Shown: one piece after another, positions 27,513-36,275 of the stretch | Layout: each line of letters opens with the position of its first letter | How positions within the stretch are numbered: the first letter of the stretch is position 1 | Origin: Catalinimonas alkaloidigena | GTDB lineage: Bacteria; Bacteroidota; Bacteroidia; Cytophagales; Flexibacteraceae | Assembly (NCBI RefSeq): GCF_900100765.1 | Contig: NZ_FNFO01000001.1 | Coordinates: 62,001-126,000 of the forward strand | Length of the DNA: 64,000 bases | Direction of reading: 5' to 3' | Made by a program: the position numbers and the translations under genes | The notes under the pieces: model-generated | Told to the model about the DNA's origin: nothing | The model's database searches: none | What the model saw: the letters and a program-made list of their open reading frames with translations, nothing else

Positions 27513-28636
27513 CTGCACTGGTGTTTGGAGTATTGGCACTATACGTTGCCCTGACGTTGCTTCTGTATTACCATTGGCGGCAAATTCCGGAGCGACCCCC
27601 AACGGCGCAGGCCCCTCCCACAACTCGCCTTTCTGTCATCATTCCCGTCCGCAACGAAGCCGACAACATTGTGGCGCTGCTGCAAGACCTGGATCGGCAA
27701 ACGTATCCGCATTTTGAAGTGGTCGTGATGGACGATGCGTCGAACGACGGCACCGGCGAATTGGTCAGACGCTTTGCTCAACATGCCCGCTATGCGTTGC
27801 ACTGCCACCGCCTCGCGCCGCTGGACGGCGTGGTGGCGTATAAAAAGCGGGCCTTGGCCGAAGGCATTTCCCGCAGTATTGGCACGCTGGTCGTCACCAC
27901 GGATGGCGACTGCCGGGTAGGGCCGAACTGGTTGCGAGCCATCGCCACGGCCTACGAAGCCGAGCGCCCGGCCTTAATTAGTGCGCCCGTCACATTTCTG
28001 GGAGCGAAGACCTTGTTCGAACAGATGCAGGTGATCGAGTTTGCGAGCCTGGTCGGTGCCGGAGGAGCTTCGATGCAGGCCGGAGCGCCAAACATGTGCA
28101 ACGGCGCGAACTTGGCGTACGAGCGGGCGGCTTTCGAACGGGTGGGGGGCTTCGCCGGAACGGACCACCTTGCTTCGGGCGACGACGAGTTGCTCATGCA
28201 CAAAATTGCCCGCGCTACACAGAACCGTCTTCTGTTTCTGAAAACCCCGGCCGCGGTCGTGCAGACCCGCCCCCACGCCCGGTTGCAAGAGTTTGTGCAG
28301 CAGCGCCGCCGCTGGGCGAGCAAGTGGCAGACTTACCGCGACGTACGCCCTCGGTTACTGGCCGTCTTCATCTTCAGCGTGCATCTGCTGATGCTCGGCA
28401 GCTTGGGAGCGGCGTTCGCCGGCGCGATGGACTGGGCGACTGTCGGGCTGGCGTGGGGCATAAAAGCGGCCGTAGAGGCGCTCTACCTGCATCGCGTTGT
28501 GCGCGACCTCGGTAAACCTTTTCGCTGGTTCGTTTTTTTGGGTTTACAGCTTGCATATAGTCCCTACGTTGTGTTATTTGGGGTACTGGGGAATTTACAA
28601 AAGACTTATCGCTGGAAGGGTAGGTTCGTTCGGTGA
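27509..28636 (+). CDS. Membrane-associated family 2 glycosyltransferase
   Basis: A 375-residue processive-type GT2. An N-terminal membrane segment is followed by a GT-A domain (SVIIPVRNEADNI), DDASNDGTGELV, the metal-binding TTDGDCRV and the C-terminal QQRRRWASKW, a cellulose synthase-like acceptor motif. Two or three membrane helices close the protein. It starts at ATG 27509, inside the previous gene's stop. The acceptor is probably a lipid carrier; the sugar is unknown. Confidence 0.88.
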   Translation: MTALVFGVLALYVALTLLLYYHWRQIPERPPTAQAPPTTRLSVIIPVRNEADNIVALLQDLDRQTYPHFEVVVMDDASNDGTGELVRRFAQHARYALHCHRLAPLDGVVAYKKRALAEGISRSIGTLVVTTDGDCRVGPNWLRAIATAYEAERPALISAPVTFLGAKTLFEQMQVIEFASLVGAGGASMQAGAPNMCNGANLAYERAAFERVGGFAGTDHLASGDDELLMHKIARATQNRLLFLKTPAAVVQTRPHARLQEFVQQRRRWASKWQTYRDVRPRLLAVFIFSVHLLMLGSLGAAFAGAMDWATVGLAWGIKAAVEALYLHRVVRDLGKPFRWFVFLGLQLAYSPYVVLFGVLGNLQKTYRWKGRFVR

Positions 28637-28665
28637 ACAACGTGGGAATCCCAGCGGTTATTAAC

Positions 28666-28673
28666 TAGCTTTG
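28666..28673 (+). promoter_or_regulatory. -7 box upstream of the small wHTH-like gene
   Basis: TAGCTTTG, a perfect -7 element, 22 bp before the ATG at 28696. I see no good TTTG at the proper distance upstream. Confidence 0.35.
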
Positions 28674-28695
28674 TTGGCTTCTCGAAGAAGAAAGC

Positions 28696-28959
28696 ATGGA
28701 AGAACTGGCTTTCGATGTGATGGAGGAACTACATTTTGTAACTTCCTTCCGAAATCTTTGTACGCGTCTTGAATGTGACGAAAAGCAACTGACCGATGTG
28801 TTGAAAGACATGATCGGACGTGGGTGGGTTCGTAGTGTTCCGTCGCCCGAACATGAGCGAGAAAAAGCAACTGCGCCACAACGCGGTGACGAATTCTCTG
28901 CGTCTTTCTTTCTAGCCACGAAAGAAGGCCTGCTGGCGCATCATGGCATGGGGCATTAA
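28696..28959 (+). CDS. Small winged-helix-like hypothetical protein
   Basis: An 87-residue protein not assigned to a named family. The pattern LHFVTSFRNLCTRLECDEKQLTDVLKDMIGRGWVR looks like a winged-helix: a helix pair followed by a wing segment. The remainder (EFSASFFLATKEGLLAHHG) is also compatible with that fold. It precedes a SpoIIE-type phosphatase by 69 bp and may be a regulator or partner of it, which is inference only. Confidence 0.6.
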   Translation: MEELAFDVMEELHFVTSFRNLCTRLECDEKQLTDVLKDMIGRGWVRSVPSPEHEREKATAPQRGDEFSASFFLATKEGLLAHHGMGH

Positions 28960-29028
28960 TCAAGAGAGAAGTTTAACGAATACGTGAGATGGGAAGAACG
29001 ACACCATTTCTTAACTTTTTAATCTAGT

Positions 29029-30294
29029 ATGCTTAACACTGCCATTCTGGAACATCCTGATTTTCGCTACCGACTTAAGCAGCTGGAACTCAACTCGCTG
29101 CTGGAAATTACGCAGGCCATCAACGAAGAAGTGCCTGAAGAATCGCTTTACAAGATCTTTCAGTTCACCTTACGGGCGAATCTGGGCATTGAACGGTTGG
29201 CCCTGTACGTGCGCGAGCGGGAGTGGAGCTGCAAGGTGCATTTCGGCATCGGGAAAGAAAACCTGCCCGATTGCGTCACCAAAGAACTGAGCGAACTTAC
29301 TTCCGTGGCCCGGGTGCAGGAAGAAGCCGCCCTTGCTCCCTACCACGCGTTCGATTTTGTGGTGCCGGTCCAACTGGAAGGCATGGTGCGGGCGTTTGTG
29401 CTGGTCGGTGAGAAAAAGGGTGAGCCTTTGGCATCCGATTCACTCTCGTTCATCCAGACGCTGAGCAACATTCTGTTGGTCGCCGTAGAAAACAAACGGC
29501 TGGTGCGCTACCGGATCGAACAGGAAGCGCTGCGCCGCGAAATGCAGATCGCCCAGCGCGTGCAAAATCTGCTCTTTCCCAAATCGTTGCCTAATTCCGA
29601 TTTCCTGAGCTTAAAAGCCGATTACTGGCCCCACCACTCGGTCGGGGGGGATTACTACGATTGCATCGACCTGACCAACGATCGCTTTCTGATGTGCGTG
29701 GCCGACGTATCGGGCAAAGGCATTCCGGCGGCGCTGCTCATGTCTAATTTTCAGGCCTCGCTCCGTACGCTGGCACGCCAGACCACCGATCTGGTGCGGA
29801 TCGTCAAAGAGCTAAACCATCAGATTCGGGAAAACAGCAACGGCGAAAACTTCATCACTTTTTTCGGTGCGCTTTGCGATCGTTCGGCAAAGACCCTGAC
29901 CTACGTGAACGCCGGTCACAACCCGCCGGTACTGGTAAAAACCGACGGCTCGTACCAGTTGCTGGAAAGCGGCACCACCGTCCTCGGCATTTTCGAGACG
30001 CTGCCTTTTGTGCAGCAGGAAACCCTGCCGATGTGCGATAGCCTGCTGTTTGCTTACACCGACGGCGTCACCGAAACGTTCAACCAGGACCAGGAACAGT
30101 TCGGGATGGAACGCCTGCTGGATCTATTGCTGCTGCACCGCGACCAACCCCTGGAGGGACTGCATCGGCACCTGATGGCGGAGCTGGATCAGTTTCGGGG
30201 CGGGGTTGCTTACAGCGACGACGTGACGCTGCTGTCCGCGCGCCTTCGGTTAGCCGAAGAGCCTTCCGTGACGGTCACCCACGCGGGACCGTAA
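29029..30294 (+). CDS. SpoIIE-type PP2C phosphatase with N-terminal GAF-like domain
   Basis: A 421-residue cytosolic signalling protein. Residues ~20-160 look like a GAF-type sensor and ~160-185 a linking helix (EALRREMQIAQRVQNLLFP, as in RsbU). The PP2C domain occupies 190-410 with metal-binding Asp208 (VGGDYYD) and Asp226 (VADVSGKG), and later FAYTDGVTE. Such phosphatases act on anti-sigma-factor antagonists in partner-switching cascades; no such partner lies next to it. It ends 18 bp from the convergent O-antigen ligase gene. Confidence 0.9.
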   Translation: MLNTAILEHPDFRYRLKQLELNSLLEITQAINEEVPEESLYKIFQFTLRANLGIERLALYVREREWSCKVHFGIGKENLPDCVTKELSELTSVARVQEEAALAPYHAFDFVVPVQLEGMVRAFVLVGEKKGEPLASDSLSFIQTLSNILLVAVENKRLVRYRIEQEALRREMQIAQRVQNLLFPKSLPNSDFLSLKADYWPHHSVGGDYYDCIDLTNDRFLMCVADVSGKGIPAALLMSNFQASLRTLARQTTDLVRIVKELNHQIRENSNGENFITFFGALCDRSAKTLTYVNAGHNPPVLVKTDGSYQLLESGTTVLGIFETLPFVQQETLPMCDSLLFAYTDGVTETFNQDQEQFGMERLLDLLLLHRDQPLEGLHRHLMAELDQFRGGVAYSDDVTLLSARLRLAEEPSVTVTHAGP

Positions 30295-30312
30295 CCTCAT
30301 AGTCGCAGCGAA

Positions 30313-31779
30313 TCACGACACCGGCGAAGCGGAACGGCGTCCCATCAGCTCGATGCGGATCATCAGGGCAATAAAAATGTAGAACATACTGCCGATGTTG
30401 TTGGTCTCGATCAGGTCGTTGAGCAACAGGTGAAACAGAATGGAGACAAAGCCCAGGATACACCCCATCAGGGCCGCCTTCAGGTTGGGCGAGGTCAGTT
30501 GATGGTAGACACGTGTGGTGCGTAGCAACACCACGATGCACAGCGCCGAGAAAAACGTGAAGCCGACAATGCCCTGTTCGCACAGCAGCATCAGAAAGTA
30601 GTTGTGCGTGGTAGAATGCTCCGGATTATCGCTCACGTAGGTACGAAACCGGTTGACGACAAATCGCTTGTAATCCGGGTAAAAGGTGTTGGGTCCGAAG
30701 CCCAGAATGGGACGTTCCTGAAACATCCGTACCCCCGCTACCCACCGGTACACCCGCTCCATACCCGAAACATCCTCTAGCGAATAAGTTGCCTCCAGGT
30801 GTTTGGCAAGGTCGCCCTGGTGGAAAATGGTGCGTTCGTACTCTGGAGCGTAATCCAGGTAACGGTTGCTGCTGATCATAAACCCAAGGCCCGCGATGGT
30901 GGCAAACGTCAGTCCCACCATGGCAAGTTGCGTTAGGCGCCAGCGCACCACCCAGTAAAACAGCGCCATCGTTACAACGGCCAGCCAGCTTGCCCGGGTG
31001 TAGGAAAGAATAATGGTCAACAAAAACAGCAGGACCCCCGCGCCGATCAACCGGCGCTGCCACGAGCCTTTAGGGTACCACGTTCTGGCGAAGAACGTCA
31101 CCGGAATGAACAGAGCCAGAAAGGTCGACCAGATAACGTGGTTGTAAAAAAGGGGGCGGGCAATGAGGTTTGCCGCCTCAAAACTGAACTTTTCCAGGGC
31201 GTGTTTCACCACAATCCAGCCCGCCCACAAAAACAGTGGAACGAACAAAAGCCAGAACCACTGGCGGATGTCGCGGAAGTTGCGAATGAAGTAGCCTGTG
31301 GCAAAGACGCCCGCCGCGATGTACCAGAGCTTGGCCAGGTAATACTTGATGGACAGGAACGTATCGACCGAAAAGGCCAGGTTAAGGGGCAGAATGGCCA
31401 GGTAGAACAGCAGCAGCACAACGTACGGGTGGCGAATAAAAGCTGAGTCGTAGTCGCGGTACAGCAGAAACGACGCGATGACCACGCCCATCAGCACCAC
31501 CATCAGGGGCTCGACGGGCGCATCGGTCGTAAAGCTGCCGATCTCCAGTTGGATGGAACAGACAATGGTGACCAGATACGTCAGGTAGATTAGCCGCGTG
31601 TCGAACAGGACGAACGCCACGCTCAGCAGCGCCACGGGCAGTAGGGCAAAGGCTGGTTGTTCGAACCGAAGCGCCACGCCCAGAGAACCGAGGGTCAACA
31701 GCCCAAACGTGTAGAACAGCAAGAGCTGGACAGGGGGCGAAACGCTTCCCTGCGGGACCGGTCTACCGATTTTTAGCAT
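30313..31779 (-). CDS. O-antigen ligase family protein (WaaL-like)
   Basis: A 488-residue polytopic membrane protein with about eleven hydrophobic segments and the Wzy_C/O-antigen ligase signature: a large periplasmic loop with GFGPNTFYPDYKRF and STTHNYFLMLLCEQG. It joins or polymerises lipid-linked glycans at the periplasmic face. I start at ATG 31779 (MLKIGRPV), which overlaps the wzz-type gene by 17 bp. The two form a minus-strand operon opposite the wzx-type gene. Confidence 0.85.
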   Translation of the reverse strand: MLKIGRPVPQGSVSPPVQLLLFYTFGLLTLGSLGVALRFEQPAFALLPVALLSVAFVLFDTRLIYLTYLVTIVCSIQLEIGSFTTDAPVEPLMVVLMGVVIASFLLYRDYDSAFIRHPYVVLLLFYLAILPLNLAFSVDTFLSIKYYLAKLWYIAAGVFATGYFIRNFRDIRQWFWLLFVPLFLWAGWIVVKHALEKFSFEAANLIARPLFYNHVIWSTFLALFIPVTFFARTWYPKGSWQRRLIGAGVLLFLLTIILSYTRASWLAVVTMALFYWVVRWRLTQLAMVGLTFATIAGLGFMISSNRYLDYAPEYERTIFHQGDLAKHLEATYSLEDVSGMERVYRWVAGVRMFQERPILGFGPNTFYPDYKRFVVNRFRTYVSDNPEHSTTHNYFLMLLCEQGIVGFTFFSALCIVVLLRTTRVYHQLTSPNLKAALMGCILGFVSILFHLLLNDLIETNNIGSMFYIFIALMIRIELMGRRSASPVS

Positions 31780-32914
31780 GTTCGGGTCGCCGGAGGGCGG
31801 CAATCTCGTTCTGGTAATAGTGGATGACCAAAATTGCCATGACGGAAAAAAGAAACGCGGCGAACGTGATCCCGATGACCAGCAGCGAACGCAGCGGGCG
31901 GTGTTTTTTGTCGGCAGGCACCGCGTTTTCGATCACGTACACCGTAGAGAGGCGCTTGGTCTGATCGGCAAACGCTTTGGCCTGTTGGTACCGGATGCGC
32001 AGATATGTCATCTGCTCCGAGGTAGTGAAAAGTGCCTCGCTGAGCTGGCGAATCTGATCCGACCCTTCGGCGTAGGACTGGAGGTTGCCGAGCAGCGGAT
32101 GTGGCTGAGATGCCTGTTGCAGCTTGGCCTCGTAACCTTCGATGCGGGCGCGGGTGTTGATCACGATGGTATCGCGCGGAGAGTACGATTTTTGATAAAC
32201 CTTCAGTCGGGCACGCTCGTCTTCCAGGCGCAGGTACGTACGCGTGAGCTCGGAGGTCAGAATGGCGCCCTGGCTGCTTTCCGAAGTGGCCTCGTCATAA
32301 AAAATGCCGTACGTTTTCCGAACCTGGGCTACTTCCTTTTGCAGGCTGTCGATCAGGCTCTGGCGGATGGCCATGCTTTCCTTCAGCGTATTGACAATGT
32401 CGGACTCTTTCTGGTACAGTGCTTTGCGGTAAAACGCGTTGATGTTGTCGACCACAGCATTGGCCATGCGGGCGGCCAGCTCCCGGTCGGTATCCTCGAC
32501 CGTCACGGCTACGGCGTCGCGCTCGGTGGTTTCAATCGCCAGGTGCTTGCTCAGGCGCTGAAAGGCACGGAAACGCTTCAGCGGATCGTCCGCATTGATT
32601 TTGTAGTGCTGGTAGAGGTCGAACTGCTGAATGAGAGAATCGAACATCTCAGCCGAGGTGCCGATGGCCATAGTGCGGTCCAGGTCGCGCGAATCACCGA
32701 AAATGTATTCCGGATCTTCCGACGCAAGCGAGCGCGGATCAAGCGACTGGGCCGAATAAGGAATGAACGACGCCCGCGAACGGTAATAGTTGGGCAGCAG
32801 AAGCACGTACGCGAGGCTACCCAAGGCAGCTAGTCCGGTGATGATGATCAGGTGCTTTCTCCAGCGCTTCAGGAGGTGCACCAGTTCAATAAGATTAGAA
32901 CTTTGAGCTGGCAT
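31763..32914 (-). CDS. Wzz-type polysaccharide chain-length determinant
   Basis: A 383-residue inner-membrane protein. An N-terminal transmembrane segment (LIIITGLAALGSLAYVLL) is followed by a long periplasmic coiled-coil region (about 60-340), and a second segment (LLVIGITFAAFLFSVMAILV) follows the proline-containing PADKKHRPLRS motif of Wzz proteins. It has no fused tyrosine kinase domain. It would set chain length for the glycan made by the neighbouring enzymes and overlaps the ligase gene by 17 bp. Confidence 0.85.
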   Translation of the reverse strand: MPAQSSNLIELVHLLKRWRKHLIIITGLAALGSLAYVLLLPNYYRSRASFIPYSAQSLDPRSLASEDPEYIFGDSRDLDRTMAIGTSAEMFDSLIQQFDLYQHYKINADDPLKRFRAFQRLSKHLAIETTERDAVAVTVEDTDRELAARMANAVVDNINAFYRKALYQKESDIVNTLKESMAIRQSLIDSLQKEVAQVRKTYGIFYDEATSESSQGAILTSELTRTYLRLEDERARLKVYQKSYSPRDTIVINTRARIEGYEAKLQQASQPHPLLGNLQSYAEGSDQIRQLSEALFTTSEQMTYLRIRYQQAKAFADQTKRLSTVYVIENAVPADKKHRPLRSLLVIGITFAAFLFSVMAILVIHYYQNEIAALRRPEHAKNR

Positions 32915-32972
32915 TGATCTAAGTTAATCGTGCAAAGCTACTCATTTTCGAACGTAACCAGGATTCTCTCTC

Positions 32973-32980
32973 TATTTTTG
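32973..32980 (+). promoter_or_regulatory. -7 box upstream of the wzx-type gene
   Basis: TATTTTTG, a perfect -7 element. The transcript would start near 32986, right where the long open frame begins after TAA at 32986-32988. TTTC at 32946-32949 is the nearest -33-like sequence, with a 23-bp spacer. Confidence 0.45.
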
Positions 32981-33003
32981 GCGCCTAAAGTTGCTCGCTC
33001 GTT

Positions 33004-34440
33004 ATCAAGCGCTTACTTCAAAATATCGGAATCGTTGTTCTGCTGAACCTGCTGATTAAACCGGCCTGGATTTTTACCGAGCAGGAAATTCAGAATCAGG
33101 TGGGGCACGAGGCCTTTGGTCTGTACGCGGCCCTGTACTCGCTCGGGCTGATGCTGCTGAGCTTTTCGGACCTGGGCCTGACGCAGCACATCACCAAGTC
33201 GCTGGCGCACGACGAGCATACTGTGCAAGCCATATTCGACCAGGGCTTTACGCTAAAGGCCATCCTGACGGTACTGTATCCACTGCTGGTCGTGGGCATT
33301 GGCGTAGCGCTTGGGTACGGGCCGGATGCCCTGGGCTGGCTACTATTGCTCACGGTGGCGCAGGGATTTATCCAACTGCTGAACTTTCTGCGGGCCTACC
33401 TGCAGGCACGCCAGCAGTTTAACGTCGATGCCGTTGCTTCTATTGCAGACCGTATGGCGCTGTTGGTCGTGGTAAGTGGGTTTCTGTTCGTGCAGGCTAT
33501 TACCCTCGAACGTTTCATCTACATTCGGCTGGTATCGGCGGTGTTGGCCTTTGCGGTGTTTTTCGCCATTATCGGACGGATGCAGGGCCGGGCCGGCGCA
33601 CGGCGGCTGCGTTTTCGGTGGAATACAGAAGCCGCGCGTACGATGCTACGCCACAGCCTGCCGTTTGCGATTTACACCCTGTTGCTCACGATCAACACCC
33701 GCACCGATCAGGTAATGCTCGAACGCCTGGCGGGCGATGCGCAAGCGGGCCTGTACGCGGGGGCGTTCCGGTGGGTCGATGCCAGCATGATGTTTCTGTG
33801 GACGGTCATGCCGATCTTTTTCGCCAAGTACGTGTACCATCGCCACGAACCCGACGAGCAGCAGCACCTGTTTACGGCGGGGCACGTTATCGGAGCCTTG
33901 CCCATGTGGTTCGTCTTTCTGTTTTCCCTCTTTCACGGCGAGCTCTTCTTTGTGTTGTTCGACCAGAGCAGCGCGGCCGAAATCGACCTGATGACCTCTT
34001 GCCTGCAAGTGCTGCTGAGCACCGCCATGCTGCAGGGTGTGTTTGCCAATTACAGTACGCTGCTGGCGGCGACGGGCTACGAGCGGCACGTCAGCTGGCT
34101 ATTTCTGGTAGGGGTCGTGATCAACGTCGTGCTCAACTTCCTGTTCATTCCCCGCTACGGCGCCCTCGCGGCGGCCTGGGCATCGGTTGTAAGTCTGGTG
34201 GCGATCTGCCTGGGGTACATGTGGCTGGTTCACCGGTATCTGCCCCAGCGGCCGCCTTACGGAGTGCTGGGCAAACTGACGTTGAGTGGGGGCGTAAGTT
34301 ACGGCGTGTTCTGGCTGACAGAGTCGCTGACCGCCTGGCCCTGGTTTCTGACCAGCACGCTGGCCGGCGTCGCCTTGCTGGGAAGTGCCTGGGGACTGGG
34401 ACTCTTTCGGCGTCTGGATACGGTGGTCCGTAGTTCGTAA
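33004..34440 (+). CDS. Wzx-type polysaccharide flippase (MATE-like), unusual start
   Basis: A polytopic membrane protein with about twelve hydrophobic segments, related to RfbX/Wzx flippases that move lipid-linked glycans across the inner membrane. The first canonical in-frame start is GTG 33100, but conserved-looking sequence extends upstream: IKRLLQNIGIVVLLNLLIKP plus WIFTEQEIQNQV, a first transmembrane helix. I therefore draw the gene from ATC 33004, the position where a start would normally be; there is no ATG, GTG or TTG in this frame between 32989 and 33100. A rare start codon or an indel is likely. GT1 follows 39 bp later. Confidence 0.8.
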   Translation: MKRLLQNIGIVVLLNLLIKPAWIFTEQEIQNQVGHEAFGLYAALYSLGLMLLSFSDLGLTQHITKSLAHDEHTVQAIFDQGFTLKAILTVLYPLLVVGIGVALGYGPDALGWLLLLTVAQGFIQLLNFLRAYLQARQQFNVDAVASIADRMALLVVVSGFLFVQAITLERFIYIRLVSAVLAFAVFFAIIGRMQGRAGARRLRFRWNTEAARTMLRHSLPFAIYTLLLTINTRTDQVMLERLAGDAQAGLYAGAFRWVDASMMFLWTVMPIFFAKYVYHRHEPDEQQHLFTAGHVIGALPMWFVFLFSLFHGELFFVLFDQSSAAEIDLMTSCLQVLLSTAMLQGVFANYSTLLAATGYERHVSWLFLVGVVINVVLNFLFIPRYGALAAAWASVVSLVAICLGYMWLVHRYLPQRPPYGVLGKLTLSGGVSYGVFWLTESLTAWPWFLTSTLAGVALLGSAWGLGLFRRLDTVVRSS

Positions 34441-34479
34441 CCGTTCTTTACCTTTGGCCCGAACATCTGCGGCTAGCTC

Positions 34480-35616
34480 TTGAAAATCGCGGTCAATACC
34501 CGTTTTTTATTGAAAGACCAACTGGAAGGCATTGGTCGATTTACGTACGAAACGTTACGGCGGATGGTGGCCGATCATCCGGAGCACGATTTTGTATTTC
34601 TATTCGATCGTCCGTTCGATCCCGCCTATCTGATGGCCCCGAACGTTACCGCGCGGGTCGTCTATCCGCCCGCCCGCCATCCGGTGCTGTTCTGGTGGTG
34701 GTTTGAGCAGAGTGTGCCGCGTGTGTTGCAACAGGAACAGGCCGACGTTTTTCTCTCGACCGACAATTTCCTGTCGTTGCAGACCTCCGTTCCGACCGTG
34801 CTGGTGGTGCACGACCTGGCCTTCGAACATTATCCTCAGGACATGGGGCGTCTCGTTCGGAAGTATTACCATTACTTTATGCCCCGCTACGCACACAAGG
34901 CGCAGCGCATTGCTGCGGTGTCGGGCTACACGAAGGACGATCTTGTGCGGCAGTACGGCGTGGCACCGGAAAAAATCGACGTGGTGTATAACGGCGTGAA
35001 CGAAGAATTCAGTCCGTTGCCGGAGTCCGAGCAAGGGCGCGTGCGGGCGCAGTTCAGCGAGGGGAAGCCCTACTTTCTGTTTGTCGGGGCCATTCACCCC
35101 CGCAAAAACCTGATCAATCTGCTGCGCGCCTACGACTTGTTCCGTCAGCGAACCGATCGCCCCGTTCGGTTGTTAATCGCCGGACGCAAAGGCTGGCACA
35201 CCGACGAAATTTTTCAGACGTGGCAAAGCCTCGCTTTTCAGGAAGACGTCGTCTTTCTGGGACGAGTGGCACAGACAGACCTGCCCCGGCTCTACGGCGC
35301 GGCCGAAGCACTGGCGTACGTGCCTTACTTCGAAGGCTTTGGCATTCCGGTGATCGAAGCCCAGCAATGCGGCTGCCCGGTGGTTACTTCGGACGTTTCG
35401 TCGCTGCCCGAAGTCGCGGGCGAGGCGGCGCTGTTGGTCGATCCGTTTCAGCCCGAGGCCATTGCCGCGGCGCTGACGCGGCTGGCACAGGAGCCCGCAC
35501 TGGCCGCTCAGTTACGGCGCGCGGGCCTGGCCAACGTGCGCCGTTTCAGTTGGAACCAGTCGGCGCAACAGCTCTGGGCCACGCTTTGCCGAACCAGTGG
35601 ATTGAACGAACGCTAA
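34480..35616 (+). CDS. Family 1 glycosyltransferase
   Basis: A 378-residue GT-B enzyme. It starts at TTG 34480 with [20 protein letters not shown]. The C-terminal nucleotide-sugar domain contains [16 protein letters not shown] and the E-x7-E block [15 protein letters not shown]. It presumably adds a sugar to the lipid-linked polysaccharide exported by the upstream flippase. Substrate unknown. Confidence 0.92.
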   Translation: MKIAVNTRFLLKDQLEGIGRFTYETLRRMVADHPEHDFVFLFDRPFDPAYLMAPNVTARVVYPPARHPVLFWWWFEQSVPRVLQQEQADVFLSTDNFLSLQTSVPTVLVVHDLAFEHYPQDMGRLVRKYYHYFMPRYAHKAQRIAAVSGYTKDDLVRQYGVAPEKIDVVYNGVNEEFSPLPESEQGRVRAQFSEGKPYFLFVGAIHPRKNLINLLRAYDLFRQRTDRPVRLLIAGRKGWHTDEIFQTWQSLAFQEDVVFLGRVAQTDLPRLYGAAEALAYVPYFEGFGIPVIEAQQCGCPVVTSDVSSLPEVAGEAALLVDPFQPEAIAAALTRLAQEPALAAQLRRAGLANVRRFSWNQSAQQLWATLCRTSGLNER

Positions 35617-35627
35617 ATTGTTGAGGG

Positions 35628-36275
35628 ATGTATCTGCATAAGACCCACAGCCTTGTTAAATACATGTTCCCGTCGTTTACCTGGCACATGCCTACCCAAC
35701 AGACGGAACTGTTTCTGACCTTTGACGATGGGCCGATTCCGGGCGTCACCGATTTTGTGTTGGAACAGCTCGATCAACACGATGCGAAAGGCACCTTTTT
35801 CTGCGTGGGCGACAACGTGCGCAAATATCCGGACGAGTTCCGGCGTGTGCTGCAAAAGGGGCATGCCGTAGGCAACCATACTTTCCATCACCTGAACGGC
35901 TGGCGCACCGACGACGAGCACTACCTGGACAACATCCGACGGTGCGACGAGGTGATGCAGGCCGTCGGTGGCGACGATTTTGAGCACCGTCCGCTCGGTC
36001 GACGGCTGTTCCGCCCACCGTACGGACGCGTGACGCGCGACCAGATCCGGATGGTCCGTCCGCAGTATCGCGTCATCATGTGGGATGTCCTCACGGCCGA
36101 CTACGACGCCAGTCTGGGGCAGGAGCGTTGTTTGCAGAAGGCTTTGCAGTACAGCCGCCCCGGCTCGATCGTGATTTTTCACGACAGCCACAAGGCCGAA
36201 AAAAACCTGCGTTACGTGCTGCCCCGGTTGCTCGATCACTTCTCGGAAAAAGGTTTTCAGTTCAAAACCCTGTAA
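35628..36275 (+). CDS. Polysaccharide deacetylase (NodB domain)
   Basis: A 215-residue carbohydrate esterase family 4 protein. Catalytic TFDDGP (Asp33, Asp34), metal-binding His84 and His88 in GNHTFHHL, and RLFRPPYGR are present. There is no signal peptide or evident membrane anchor, so it may act on a cytosolic lipid-linked intermediate. It ends directly where the downstream glycosyltransferase begins. Confidence 0.9.
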   Translation: MYLHKTHSLVKYMFPSFTWHMPTQQTELFLTFDDGPIPGVTDFVLEQLDQHDAKGTFFCVGDNVRKYPDEFRRVLQKGHAVGNHTFHHLNGWRTDDEHYLDNIRRCDEVMQAVGGDDFEHRPLGRRLFRPPYGRVTRDQIRMVRPQYRVIMWDVLTADYDASLGQERCLQKALQYSRPGSIVIFHDSHKAEKNLRYVLPRLLDHFSEKGFQFKTL

